This document shows, piece by piece, positions 1-6,200 of a stretch of 8,987 bases of DNA (positions are counted from its first letter, which is position 1; each line of letters begins with the position of its first letter). Location of the stretch: positions 1 to 8,987 of the forward strand of contig DGOU01000154.1 of assembly GCA_002390165.1 (NCBI GenBank), written 5' to 3'. The position numbers and the translations under genes were made by a program. This DNA comes from Lutibacter sp. UBA4458 (lineage in GTDB: Bacteria; Bacteroidota; Bacteroidia; Flavobacteriales; Flavobacteriaceae). The notes under the pieces are model-generated. The model searched no databases. It had not been told where the DNA came from and saw only the letters and a program-made list of their open reading frames with translations.

Positions 1-383
1 CTATTAGAATAGTTTTAGATAGAGTATTAAAAATTTCTAAATCTTATATGGTTATGAATGGTGAAGTTGAAACCATTATTTTAACGGAGAAAAAAGGTTT
101 AGATTCTAGTAAAAACTTAATTTTTGAAGAAATAGATTTTGCCGAAAATGTACCAAATCAAATTTGTGAAGTTTTATATAATTATGAAATCCAATCTGTA
201 ATAATTGAAGGAGGAGCCCAAACCCTTCAGAGTTTTATAGATGCAAATTTATGGGATGAAGCTTATGTATTTATAGGAAATACAATTTTTAAAGAAGGCT
301 TAAAAGCCCCTAAATTAAAAAAAGCACCCATTAAAACTAAAAACATTTTAATGGATACTTTATCTGTTTATTTAAATGATTAA
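1..383 (+). CDS. ribD: RibD, C-terminal part (5-amino-6-(5-phosphoribosylamino)uracil reductase domain), 5'-truncated
   Basis: This is the end of the bifunctional riboflavin enzyme RibD, which deaminates and then reduces the pyrimidine intermediate in the cytoplasm. Only the NADPH-dependent reductase (RibD_C) domain is inside the window. The frame is open from base 3 and gives 126 residues. It starts IRIVLDRVLKISKSY, the usual RibD motif following the domain's conserved proline, so the first ATG in view (base 48) is internal and not the start. Further support is the IIEGG motif followed by a Q-T-L-x-x-F-I-x-x-x-L-W-D-E stretch and a C-terminal F-x-x-G-L-x-A-P. The deaminase domain with its zinc-binding His/Cys residues must lie upstream of the window. 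The gene converges on the asparaginase-family gene with 32 bases between them. The family call is firm. A stand-alone reductase cannot be excluded without upstream sequence. Confidence 0.9.
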   Translation, partial: IRIVLDRVLKISKSYMVMNGEVETIILTEKKGLDSSKNLIFEEIDFAENVPNQICEVLYNYEIQSVIIEGGAQTLQSFIDANLWDEAYVFIGNTIFKEGLKAPKLKKAPIKTKNILMDTLSVYLND

Positions 384-415
384 TTTAATGAAATTTGTTT
401 GAAATTTGCTTTAAC

Positions 416-1459
416 TTATTTTTCAAACATTTCAATTTTTTGAGATCCATCTGATTTTTTAAAACCTCTAAACATCCCAGTGGAGTTAAAATCCCAATAA
501 ACATTACCATTTTTATCTAATAAAATCATACCGCCTTCGCCTCCAAGTTTTCCTATTTGATTAAATAGAACTTCATGCAATGCTTCTTCAGGGTTTAATC
601 CTTTATATTGAATTAAATTAGAAACTTCATGAGCTGCAACGGTTCTTATAAAATACTCCCCAGTTCCGGTTGCTGATATTCCACAAGTTTTATTATTTGC
701 ATAAGTTCCTGCACCAATAATTGGGGAGTCTCCAATTCTTCCGTATTTTTTATTGGTCATTCCTCCAGTAGAGGTTCCTGCTGCAATATTTCCGTTTTTG
801 TCTATAGCAATCGCACCAACAGTTCCATATTTATGGTCGTCAATTAGGTTGTTTTTTATTAAAAATGCAGTTTTGTTTGTTTGCTTTTTCTGTTTTCCTT
901 GAACTTTATGTAATTGATTTAACCTTTTTTGGGTGAAAAAATAAGAGCTATCCACCATTTTAACACCAAATTTTTTGACTAAAATTTCGGCGCCTTTTCC
1001 AGAAAGCATCACATGTTTAGAACTATCCATAACAATACGAGCAGCCAAAATCGGATTTTTAATATGATTTACTCCTGCAACAGCACCAGAATTTAATGTT
1101 TTACCATCCATAATAGAAGCATCCATTTCTTGTTTTCCTTCGCTATTGTAAACGGCACCTTTTCCTGCATTAAATAAAGGTGAATTTTCCATGACATTAA
1201 TTGCTGCTTCAATAGCATCAAGAGAAATACCACCTTTTTCTAAAACATTATATCCTGCATTTAAAGCTTCTTGCAATTTTTGAGTATATGCTTTTTGTTG
1301 TTCTTCAGTAAAATAGGCTCTTTTAATACCGCCAGCTCCACCGTGAATAACTATTGCAAAAGAATTAGGAGCTCTTTTAGAACTTTCTTTTTTGGCATTT
1401 GAAGTTTCACATGAAATTAATAATAAGGGTATCCATAATAAGATGATTAGTTTTTTCAT
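416..1459 (-). CDS. Isoaspartyl peptidase / plant-type L-asparaginase (Ntn hydrolase, family T2), predicted lipoprotein
   Basis: 347 residues. The family consists of enzymes that cleave themselves before a threonine, which then becomes the N-terminal nucleophile hydrolysing isoaspartyl dipeptides and/or L-asparagine. Visible marks are HGGAG near residue 39, FNAGKGAVYN at 96-105, the self-cleavage site GTVGA with nucleophile Thr213, TSTGGMTNKKYGRIGDSP (229-246) carrying the likely substrate-binding Arg241 and Asp244, and a glycine-rich TGTGE near 264. The N-terminus is a lipoprotein signal: MKK, a hydrophobic run, then LISC with Cys17 as the lipid-modified residue. The residues after the cysteine (ETSNAKKE) lack the acidic surface-export signal described for some Bacteroidota lipoproteins, so I infer a periplasm-facing protein. 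Most characterised relatives in this family are cytoplasmic. A separate promoter lies just upstream. Whether the main substrate is asparagine, isoaspartyl peptides or glycosylasparagine cannot be read from sequence. Confidence 0.92.
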   Translation of the reverse strand: MKKLIILLWIPLLLISCETSNAKKESSKRAPNSFAIVIHGGAGGIKRAYFTEEQQKAYTQKLQEALNAGYNVLEKGGISLDAIEAAINVMENSPLFNAGKGAVYNSEGKQEMDASIMDGKTLNSGAVAGVNHIKNPILAARIVMDSSKHVMLSGKGAEILVKKFGVKMVDSSYFFTQKRLNQLHKVQGKQKKQTNKTAFLIKNNLIDDHKYGTVGAIAIDKNGNIAAGTSTGGMTNKKYGRIGDSPIIGAGTYANNKTCGISATGTGEYFIRTVAAHEVSNLIQYKGLNPEEALHEVLFNQIGKLGGEGGMILLDKNGNVYWDFNSTGMFRGFKKSDGSQKIEMFEK

Positions 1460-1479
1460 AAAAAGTAAGATTAGTTTTT

Positions 1480-1506
1480 CAAATTTATTGAAATTTTGTA
1501 TAACAA
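1480..1506 (-). promoter_or_regulatory. Predicted promoter of the asparaginase-family gene (Bacteroidota type)
   Basis: On the minus strand a perfect -7 element, TAAATTTG, occupies 1487-1480. A TTG (1506-1504) lies 16 bases upstream as a possible -33 element. Transcription would start near 1476, giving a leader of about 17 bases before the ATG at 1459. The 16-base spacing is slightly short compared with the usual 17-23. Confidence 0.45.
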
Positions 1507-1523
1507 TAACCCATTTGAAATTA

Positions 1524-1531
1524 TATATTTG
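1524..1531 (+). promoter_or_regulatory. Predicted -7 element for the YigZ-family gene
   Basis: TATATTTG matches TAnnTTTG exactly. The nearest upstream TTG (1496-1498) is 25 bases away, longer than usual, so only the -7 element is supported. It implies transcription starting near 1535. That would leave only a short leader and places the true start codon downstream of that point, which bears on the start-codon problem of the next gene. Confidence 0.35.
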
Positions 1532-1550
1532 TGAATGAAATAAAACAAGT

Positions 1551-2168
1551 ATTATTCCAGTAGAAAAAGATACATATTATACCATAAAAAAATCATCAGG
1601 AGAAGCTTTGTATAAAGATAAAGGAAGTAAATTTATTGGTTATTCCTTTCCAATACTTTCTGAAGAGGAAGCTAAATCTCATATTTTAGATTTGAAGAAA
1701 AAGCATCATGCAGCTAGGCATTGGTGTTATGCATGGCGAATTGGAGTTAAAAATAAACAATACCGTGTAAATGATGACGGAGAGCCAAGCAATACAGCTG
1801 GGCAGCCAATTTATGGTCAAATTTTATCAAAAGATGTTACAAATATTTTAGTAGTAGTTGTGCGATATTATGGAGGTATAAACCTTGGAGTTGGAGGTTT
1901 AATAACGGCATATAAAACTACCGCTAAATTAATTTTGGAAGAATCTGCAATAATTCAAAAAACCATTAAGGTTAATTTTCAAATAAATTTTGAATATGTG
2001 GATATGAATAAGGTGATGAAAATTATAAAAGATCAAAAACTAACTATTTTAAAACAACACATGGAATTAAATTGTGAATTTATAGTTGAAGTGCGAGAAA
2101 GTAATGCTTCAAAAATTATGCAAATGTTTGAAGATTTACGATGTTTAAAAATTAAAAAGTTATCCTAA
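1551..2168 (+). CDS. YigZ/IMPACT family protein (UPF0029), start codon uncertain
   Basis: Family members resemble eukaryotic IMPACT and have a ribosomal-protein-S5-like fold. Their bacterial function is not settled. The core is clear: ARHWCYAWRIG, then GEPSNTAGQPI and VVRYYGGINLGVGGLITAY, the family signature, followed by a C-terminal DUF1949-like region. The only ordinary initiator in frame is TTG at 1608, but translation upstream of it gives DTYYTIKKSSGEA, which looks like the normal conserved N-terminus of the family. An in-frame TGA sits at 1536-1538, and the only codons between that could initiate are ATT at 1551 and 1554 and ATA at 1584. I chose ATT 1551, which gives 205 residues, close to the roughly 204 of E. 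coli YigZ; TTG 1608 would give 186. The alternatives are an ATT start, a truncated protein from TTG, or a sequence error or frameshift from GTG 1531. The last nine bases overlap the convergent thioesterase gene. Confidence 0.85.
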   Translation: MIPVEKDTYYTIKKSSGEALYKDKGSKFIGYSFPILSEEEAKSHILDLKKKHHAARHWCYAWRIGVKNKQYRVNDDGEPSNTAGQPIYGQILSKDVTNILVVVVRYYGGINLGVGGLITAYKTTAKLILEESAIIQKTIKVNFQINFEYVDMNKVMKIIKDQKLTILKQHMELNCEFIVEVRESNASKIMQMFEDLRCLKIKKLS

Positions 2169-2567
2169 AATTTTTGTTAGCTCATCTAATAAATATTTTG
2201 GTGGTCTAGTTGGTTTATTAGTTTTCATATTTATAAAAACTAAAGTAGTGTTTGCCGTGGTTAATAACTCTTGCTTTTTATTGTAAATTTCATAGCTAAA
2301 ATCTATTTTAACTCCAGGTTTTTTAAAAAGGCTTGTTTTTAAGGTTAATAAATCGTCGTATTTAGCAGATTTTAAGTAATTTATATTTAGATTAATTACA
2401 GGTAACATAATGCCATCTTCTTCCATTTTTTTATAGGAAATGCCAATATTGCGAAGCCACTCAATTCTTCCCATTTCTAGGTATTGCGCGTAATTGCCGT
2501 GATAAACATAGCTCATTTGGTCTGTTTCGGCATATCTGACTCTAAACTGAATTGTGTTTGATAACAT
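2160..2567 (-). CDS. Acyl-CoA thioesterase, YbgC-like 4HBT hotdog family
   Basis: 135 residues, a single hotdog domain of the 4-hydroxybenzoyl-CoA thioesterase type, which hydrolyses acyl-CoA thioesters in the cytoplasm. The N-terminal motif RYAETDQMSYVYHGNY (residues 11-26) holds the probable catalytic Asp16 and the conserved Tyr-His-x-Asn-Tyr. EMGRIEWLR (31-39) starts the long central helix. The length is normal for the family. The exact substrate is not predictable: relatives act on short- to long-chain acyl-CoAs, and YbgC itself is linked to the Tol-Pal region in proteobacteria, a context that is absent here. The gene runs head to head with dnaA across a 164-base region, and its 3' end overlaps the YigZ-family gene by nine bases. 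I found no good promoter just upstream; a run of T residues before TTTGCG lacks the TA of the -7 box. Confidence 0.88.
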   Translation of the reverse strand: MLSNTIQFRVRYAETDQMSYVYHGNYAQYLEMGRIEWLRNIGISYKKMEEDGIMLPVINLNINYLKSAKYDDLLTLKTSLFKKPGVKIDFSYEIYNKKQELLTTANTTLVFINMKTNKPTRPPKYLLDELTKILG

Positions 2568-2731
2568 GGTGTATTTTTAAGTTTTGTTATTTACGCAAAA
2601 AAAAATTAATAATCAATAGATATTTTATTTTTTTATAACAAAAATTATTCACATTTTTGTATAAAGATAATGTCAGAGGAATTCTGTTAATAATCAGCTA
2701 ACTTTAACCTAAAAATACTATTGAAATTATA
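2568..2731. promoter_or_regulatory. dnaA / thioesterase divergent intergenic region with a DnaA box
   Basis: This AT-rich spacer contains TTATTCACA at 2645-2653, a perfect match to the DnaA box consensus TTATNCACA on the plus strand. A second site, TGTTAATAA (2685-2693), matches the reverse complement with one mismatch. CATTTTTG (2652-2659) differs by one base from the TAnnTTTG -7 element and overlaps the perfect box by two bases, which suggests DnaA autoregulation. Another one-mismatch -7 candidate, TACTATTG, lies at 2716-2723. No -33 TTG sits at a good distance from either. One perfect box is too few to call a replication origin. Confidence 0.5.
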
Positions 2732-4159
2732 ATGACTAAAACTGCATTAACAGTTTGGAATGAGTGTTTATTATTTATTAAGGATAATATTAAGCAACAA
2801 GCCTTTAAAACATGGTTTGAACCTATAAAACCGGTTAAATTATCTGGTGAAGTACTAACAATTCAAGTCCCTAGTAAATTTTTTTATGAATGGTTAGAAG
2901 AACATTATATAAAATTGCTAAGAGTTGCTTTGGTTAAATGCCTTGGAGAAGATGCTAAATTAATTTATGATGTGCGGATGGAAAATAATTACAGTAGTGC
3001 AAATCCACATACTGTAAAAATTCCGAGTTCTAATAGAAATCCAATTAATCCACAAGGAGTTACGGTTCCAATGGATATTAACAAAAGAGAACTTAAAAAT
3101 CCGTTTGTAATTCCAGGAATTCAAAAATTAAAAATTGAATCTCAATTAAATCCAAATTATAATTTTGATAATTTTATTGAAGGAGACTCTAATCGTTTAG
3201 CTCGTTCAGCAGGTATTGCTGTTGCAAATAAACCTGGAGGAACTTCTTTTAACCCATTGTTAATTTATGGCGGTGTTGGATTAGGAAAAACGCATATTGC
3301 CCATGCAATTGGCGTGCAAATTAAAGAAAAGTATCCTGAAAAAATGGTGCTTTATATTTCATCAGAAAAATTTACGCAGCAATTTATAGATTCCGTAAAA
3401 AGCAATAATAGAAATGATTTTATTCATTTTTATCAGATGATAGATGTGCTTATTATTGATGATGTACAATTTTTATCAGGTAAAACAGGTACACAGGATG
3501 TGTTTTTCCACATTTTTAATCACTTGCATCAAAACAGTAAGCAAGTAATATTAACTTCCGATAAAGCTCCAGTAGATATGCAAGATATTGAACAACGCTT
3601 GTTATCTAGGTTTAAATGGGGATTATCTGCAGAATTGCAAGCTCCAAATTACGAAACTAGAGTTTCTATTTTACAAAATAAGTTGTTTAGAGATGGCGTT
3701 GAAATGCCAAATGAAATAGTAGAATATATTGCAAAACATATAAAATCTAATGTTAGAGAATTAGAAGGAGTTTTAATTTCTATGATTGCACAAGCTTCTT
3801 TTAACAGAAAAGAATTTACACTTTCGCTAACAAAACAAATTGTAGATAAATTTGTAAAAAACACTAAGCGAGAAGTTTCTATAGATTATATTCAAAAAAT
3901 TGTTTCTAACTATTTTGAATTAGATGTGCCAACATTACAATCTAAAACTAGAAAAAGACATATTGTGCAAGCGCGCCAATTAGCAATGTACTTTGCTAAA
4001 AGAATGACTAAAGCTTCTTTGGCTAGTATAGGTTCTCAGATAGGGAAAAGAGATCATGCAACGGTGCTTCATGCTTGTAAAACGGTAGATAATTTAAATG
4101 AAACCGATAAGCAATTTAGAAAGTATGTAGATGATTTAACTAAAAAACTTACCTTTTAA
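2732..4159 (+). CDS. dnaA: Chromosomal replication initiator protein DnaA
   Basis: 475 residues, full length. DnaA-ATP binds DnaA boxes, melts the origin and loads the DnaB helicase. Domain I (about 1-80) has the usual W-x-x-x-L start and the WF motif near residue 28. Domain II (about 85-140) is a linker of ordinary length rich in Asn and Pro. Domain III is the AAA+ module: Walker A GGVGLGKT (180-187), Walker B VLIIDD (239-244), the arginine finger Arg293 in RLLSRFKWGL, and sensor 2 Arg342 in NVRELEG. Domain IV (about 385-475) ends with the DNA-binding signature GKRDHATVLHA (438-448). No Shine-Dalgarno sequence precedes the ATG, which is common in this group. The phosphatase gene starts three bases after the stop codon, so the genes are probably co-transcribed. 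All key residues are present. Confidence 0.98.
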   Translation: MTKTALTVWNECLLFIKDNIKQQAFKTWFEPIKPVKLSGEVLTIQVPSKFFYEWLEEHYIKLLRVALVKCLGEDAKLIYDVRMENNYSSANPHTVKIPSSNRNPINPQGVTVPMDINKRELKNPFVIPGIQKLKIESQLNPNYNFDNFIEGDSNRLARSAGIAVANKPGGTSFNPLLIYGGVGLGKTHIAHAIGVQIKEKYPEKMVLYISSEKFTQQFIDSVKSNNRNDFIHFYQMIDVLIIDDVQFLSGKTGTQDVFFHIFNHLHQNSKQVILTSDKAPVDMQDIEQRLLSRFKWGLSAELQAPNYETRVSILQNKLFRDGVEMPNEIVEYIAKHIKSNVRELEGVLISMIAQASFNRKEFTLSLTKQIVDKFVKNTKREVSIDYIQKIVSNYFELDVPTLQSKTRKRHIVQARQLAMYFAKRMTKASLASIGSQIGKRDHATVLHACKTVDNLNETDKQFRKYVDDLTKKLTF

Positions 4160-4162
4160 TTA

Positions 4163-4615
4163 ATGACAAAAATATTAATGGTTTGCTTAGGAAATATCTG
4201 CAGGTCGCCTTTGGCCGAAGGTATTTTAAAATCTAAATTAATTACTAAAGATATTCAAATAGATTCAGCAGGAACAGGATCTTACCATATAGGAGAATTA
4301 CCAGATCCTAGATCAATTGCCGTTGCTAATAAAAATGGAATTAATATTACAAACCAAAGAGCTAGAAAGTTTGTGGTAGAAGATTTTGATAATTTTGATA
4401 TTATTTATGTGATGGATGCTTATAATTATGATGCTGTATTAAAATTAGCAAGAAATGAAGCTGACAAAGCAAAAGTTGAACTTATTTTAAATGCGGTTTT
4501 TCCAAATGAAAATTTAGATGTTCCTGATCCTTATTCTGGAGGAGATTACGGATTTAAAAATGTTTTTAACATGCTAAATGAGGCTTGTGATATTATAGCC
4601 AAAAAAATAATTTAA
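4163..4615 (+). CDS. Low-molecular-weight protein tyrosine phosphatase
   Basis: 150 residues, the normal size for the LMW-PTP family, whose members remove phosphate from tyrosine in proteins and in some cases from arginine. The catalytic P-loop is at the N-terminus: CLGNICRS with nucleophile Cys8 and phosphate-binding Arg14 (the CX5R signature). The general acid is Asp122 in the DPY motif at 122-124, so the enzyme looks active. SAGT at 35-38 is also typical. The ATG at 4163 follows the dnaA stop codon by three bases, and the stop TAA shares its last base with the ATG of the methyltransferase gene (TAATG), which indicates translational coupling. In other bacteria such enzymes are paired with a tyrosine kinase in capsule export; none is visible here, so the substrate is unknown. 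A link to replication control is only suggested by position. Confidence 0.95.
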   Translation: MTKILMVCLGNICRSPLAEGILKSKLITKDIQIDSAGTGSYHIGELPDPRSIAVANKNGINITNQRARKFVVEDFDNFDIIYVMDAYNYDAVLKLARNEADKAKVELILNAVFPNENLDVPDPYSGGDYGFKNVFNMLNEACDIIAKKII

Positions 4616-5331
4616 TGGAAAATAATAAAGGAGTTTTATATTTAATTCCAACTACTTTAGGTGAAAATGAGCCTTTAGAAGTGATGCCTATTTCTGTAAA
4701 AAAAATAGTGGAGGAAATAGATTGCTTTATTGTTGAAAATGAAAAAACTGCTAGAAAATTTATTAAAAGAATAACCCCTAAAAAAGCACAATCTTCTTTA
4801 GTTATTTTTAAATTAGATAAATATGCAGAGGATTTAGAAATTCGAACTTATTTAGATACTTGTGAAAAAGGAATTTCAATTGGATTAATGTCTGAAGCTG
4901 GAGTACCTGCAATAGCAGATCCAGGAGCTGTAATTGTAAAATTAGCACATCAAAAAAATATTAAAGTTGTTCCTCTAGTTGGTCCATCTTCTATATTGTT
5001 GGCTATGATGGCTTCGGGTTTTAACGGACAAAATTTTGCGTTTAATGGTTATTTACCAATTGATAATTCTGAAAGAAAGAAAGCGATTAAGAGTTTAGAA
5101 AAATTATCTAAAGAAAAAGGACAATCTCAAATATTTATTGAAACGCCTTATAGAAATGAAAAAATGTTTAATGATTTAAAAAGTGTTTTAACACCAAGTA
5201 CTAAATTTTGTGTAGCTTGTAATATTACCCTTCAAGATGAATACATTAAAACCTTAACTGTTAAGGAATGGAAAAATGAACACCCCGATTTGTATAAAAA
5301 ACCTACTATATTTATAATTCATAAAGAATAA
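4615..5331 (+). CDS. SAM-dependent methyltransferase, tetrapyrrole methylase fold, RsmI-like
   Basis: 238 residues. The fold is that of RsmI, which 2'-O-methylates C1402 of 16S rRNA. Supporting motifs are the N-terminal LYLIPTTLGE (8-17), SEAGVPAIADPG (93-104), corresponding to the SDAGxPxxSDPG of RsmI, VGPSS (122-126), FNGYLP (143-148) and IETPYR (175-180). Differences from classical RsmI are plain: the start reads PTTLGENEP instead of TPIGNLxD, the usual AEDTR stretch is IVENEKTAR, Asp in SDAG is Glu, and the protein is shorter than the roughly 280 residues of E. coli RsmI. This looks like the divergent paralogue seen in Bacteroidota. The rRNA substrate is therefore not assured, and I give no symbol. 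It is the last gene of the dnaA operon and is followed at once by a strong terminator. Confidence 0.85.
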   Translation: MENNKGVLYLIPTTLGENEPLEVMPISVKKIVEEIDCFIVENEKTARKFIKRITPKKAQSSLVIFKLDKYAEDLEIRTYLDTCEKGISIGLMSEAGVPAIADPGAVIVKLAHQKNIKVVPLVGPSSILLAMMASGFNGQNFAFNGYLPIDNSERKKAIKSLEKLSKEKGQSQIFIETPYRNEKMFNDLKSVLTPSTKFCVACNITLQDEYIKTLTVKEWKNEHPDLYKKPTIFIIHKE

Positions 5332-5362
5332 AAAAAGCGTAAACATTTGTTTACGCTTTTTT
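5331..5362. terminator. Bidirectional intrinsic terminator
   Basis: A perfect 14 bp inverted repeat: A6 followed by GCGTAAAC at 5331-5344, loop ATTT at 5345-5348, then GTTTACGC followed by T6 at 5349-5362. The hairpin carries a run of U on its 3' side in either orientation, so it can end both the dnaA-phosphatase-methyltransferase transcript and the convergent lysozyme-like transcript, whose stop codon lies about 20 bases away. Confidence 0.93.
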
Positions 5363-5382
5363 TATAACCAAAATAAATAATA

Positions 5383-6003
5383 TTATAAAACAGGTTTTTT
5401 TGATGCTTCAATAATAGAAGTGTCATAACCTGAAAATTGTTTTAAATAATGTTGAATGGAAGAGCCATAAGCATCTTTAAAGCTAATAGTACCATTGCTT
5501 CTAAGGTATTTTTTTACGTTTCCTGCACCTGCTAAGTGTGCCGCTGCAAGAATACCTGATTCAGTTATTTTAATGTGGTTTATTGTTTTACCAGTGCTTC
5601 GTCTAATATCTTTTCTTAAAATCCATTTATTTACCGAGCAAAGAGCTATAAATGCATCTTCTTGTAATGCAGGGTTTTGCAAAAAATGGTGTGTATTGTA
5701 AATATTAAATCGTTCTAACGTGGTTCTACCAAACTGATATTTTCCTAAATATCCTAAGCTATTAACCGTGTTGTATTTACCTTGTGATTCTTTAAAAGCA
5801 ACTGCTTCTTTAAATCCAGTAAATGAATTACCAACAAATGGAATATTGACAGGATTATAAATACTTTCTAATTTTGTAGGAACTGTACTGGTATAGTTAG
5901 GTTGTAATAAACTAATATCTCTAGTTTTACCATCTTTTGAAAAACTTGAAATAATAATTACTAAAGCAAATAAGCTAAATAATAATAATATTTTTTTCAT
6001 CAT
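5383..6003 (-). CDS. Secreted lysozyme/lytic-transglycosylase-like protein
   Basis: 206 residues. A short basic start followed by a hydrophobic stretch (about 4-22) is a signal peptide or membrane anchor. No lipobox cysteine is visible. From about residue 60 the sequence resembles the lysozyme-like superfamily: FKEAVAFKESQGKYNTVN (64-81) offers Glu72 as the likely catalytic acid, followed by GYLGKYQFG (84-92), which parallels the GxxGLxQ region of transglycosylases. AAAHLAGAGNVKKYL (153-167) parallels their A-x-H/Y-x-A-G-x-G-x-V motif. I infer a peptidoglycan-cleaving or peptidoglycan-binding protein in the periplasm. The family is not one I can name exactly, and the activity could be lost. 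Two ATG codons stand in a row; the first is used here. It has its own promoter and lies between the dnaA operon and an operon containing mltG and dapF. Confidence 0.75.
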   Translation of the reverse strand: MMKKILLLFSLFALVIIISSFSKDGKTRDISLLQPNYTSTVPTKLESIYNPVNIPFVGNSFTGFKEAVAFKESQGKYNTVNSLGYLGKYQFGRTTLERFNIYNTHHFLQNPALQEDAFIALCSVNKWILRKDIRRSTGKTINHIKITESGILAAAHLAGAGNVKKYLRSNGTISFKDAYGSSIQHYLKQFSGYDTSIIEASKKPVL

Positions 6004-6037
6004 CTAAAGGTTTTAATTCCTTATAAATTTTGCGGTG

Positions 6038-6067
6038 CAAATGTACTCAATTTTTTTTATTTTGCAA
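6038..6067 (-). promoter_or_regulatory. Predicted promoter of the lysozyme-like gene
   Basis: On the minus strand TTG (6067-6065) is followed after 19 bases by TACATTTG (6045-6038), a full match to the Bacteroidota housekeeping promoter with standard spacing. The expected start near 6034 gives a leader of about 31 bases before the ATG at 6003. This is the best promoter in the window. Confidence 0.7.
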
Positions 6068-6200
6068 TAAATATAAGATTTTTAGATTTCTAATTAACAG
6101 ATTGTTAACAATATAACGTTTTCGTTGATAAAAAAATAATAGATAAATGAGTTAAAATACGTTTGTAATAGTAATTATTATCTAAAATAAAATTGTTTAA
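6068..6200. other. Intergenic remainder between mltG and the lysozyme-like gene
   Basis: The rest of the 197-base gap has no gene that I can support. It contains the perfect 12-base palindrome ATTGTTAACAAT (6101-6112), a small inverted repeat AACG-TTTT-CGTT (6115-6126), and an orphan TACGTTTG (6158-6165) resembling a plus-strand -7 element with no suitable TTG upstream. I see no clear terminator after mltG. Confidence 0.5.

Noticed and set aside
48..383. A separate 111-residue protein starting at ATG 48
   Set aside because: The frame stays open to base 3 and encodes the conserved IRIVLDR motif of RibD upstream of this ATG, so it is part of the truncated ribD gene.
391..408. Possible terminator between ribD and the asparaginase gene (AAATTTG repeated at 391 and 402)
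   Set aside because: The arms are only six A/T bases, self-complementary by composition, with no GC and no following T run, so it is not a convincing hairpin.
2568..2731. Chromosomal origin (oriC) upstream of dnaA
   Set aside because: There is only one perfect DnaA box and one imperfect box in 164 bases. AT-richness is general in this genome, so an origin is not supported without skew data.
3649..3864. Minus-strand open reading frame of 71 codons inside dnaA
   Set aside because: It lies wholly within the strongly conserved AAA+ region of dnaA, has no recognisable protein motif and is a shadow of that gene.
5495..5701. Plus-strand open reading frame of 68 codons opposite the lysozyme-like gene
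   Set aside because: It is a shadow of the minus-strand gene, with no promoter or recognisable motif.
6158..6165. Plus-strand promoter TACGTTTG pointing into the 3' end of mltG
   Set aside because: The -7 match is perfect, but there is no TTG at 17-23 bases and no gene on the plus strand downstream. Such octamers occur by chance in this AT-rich sequence.
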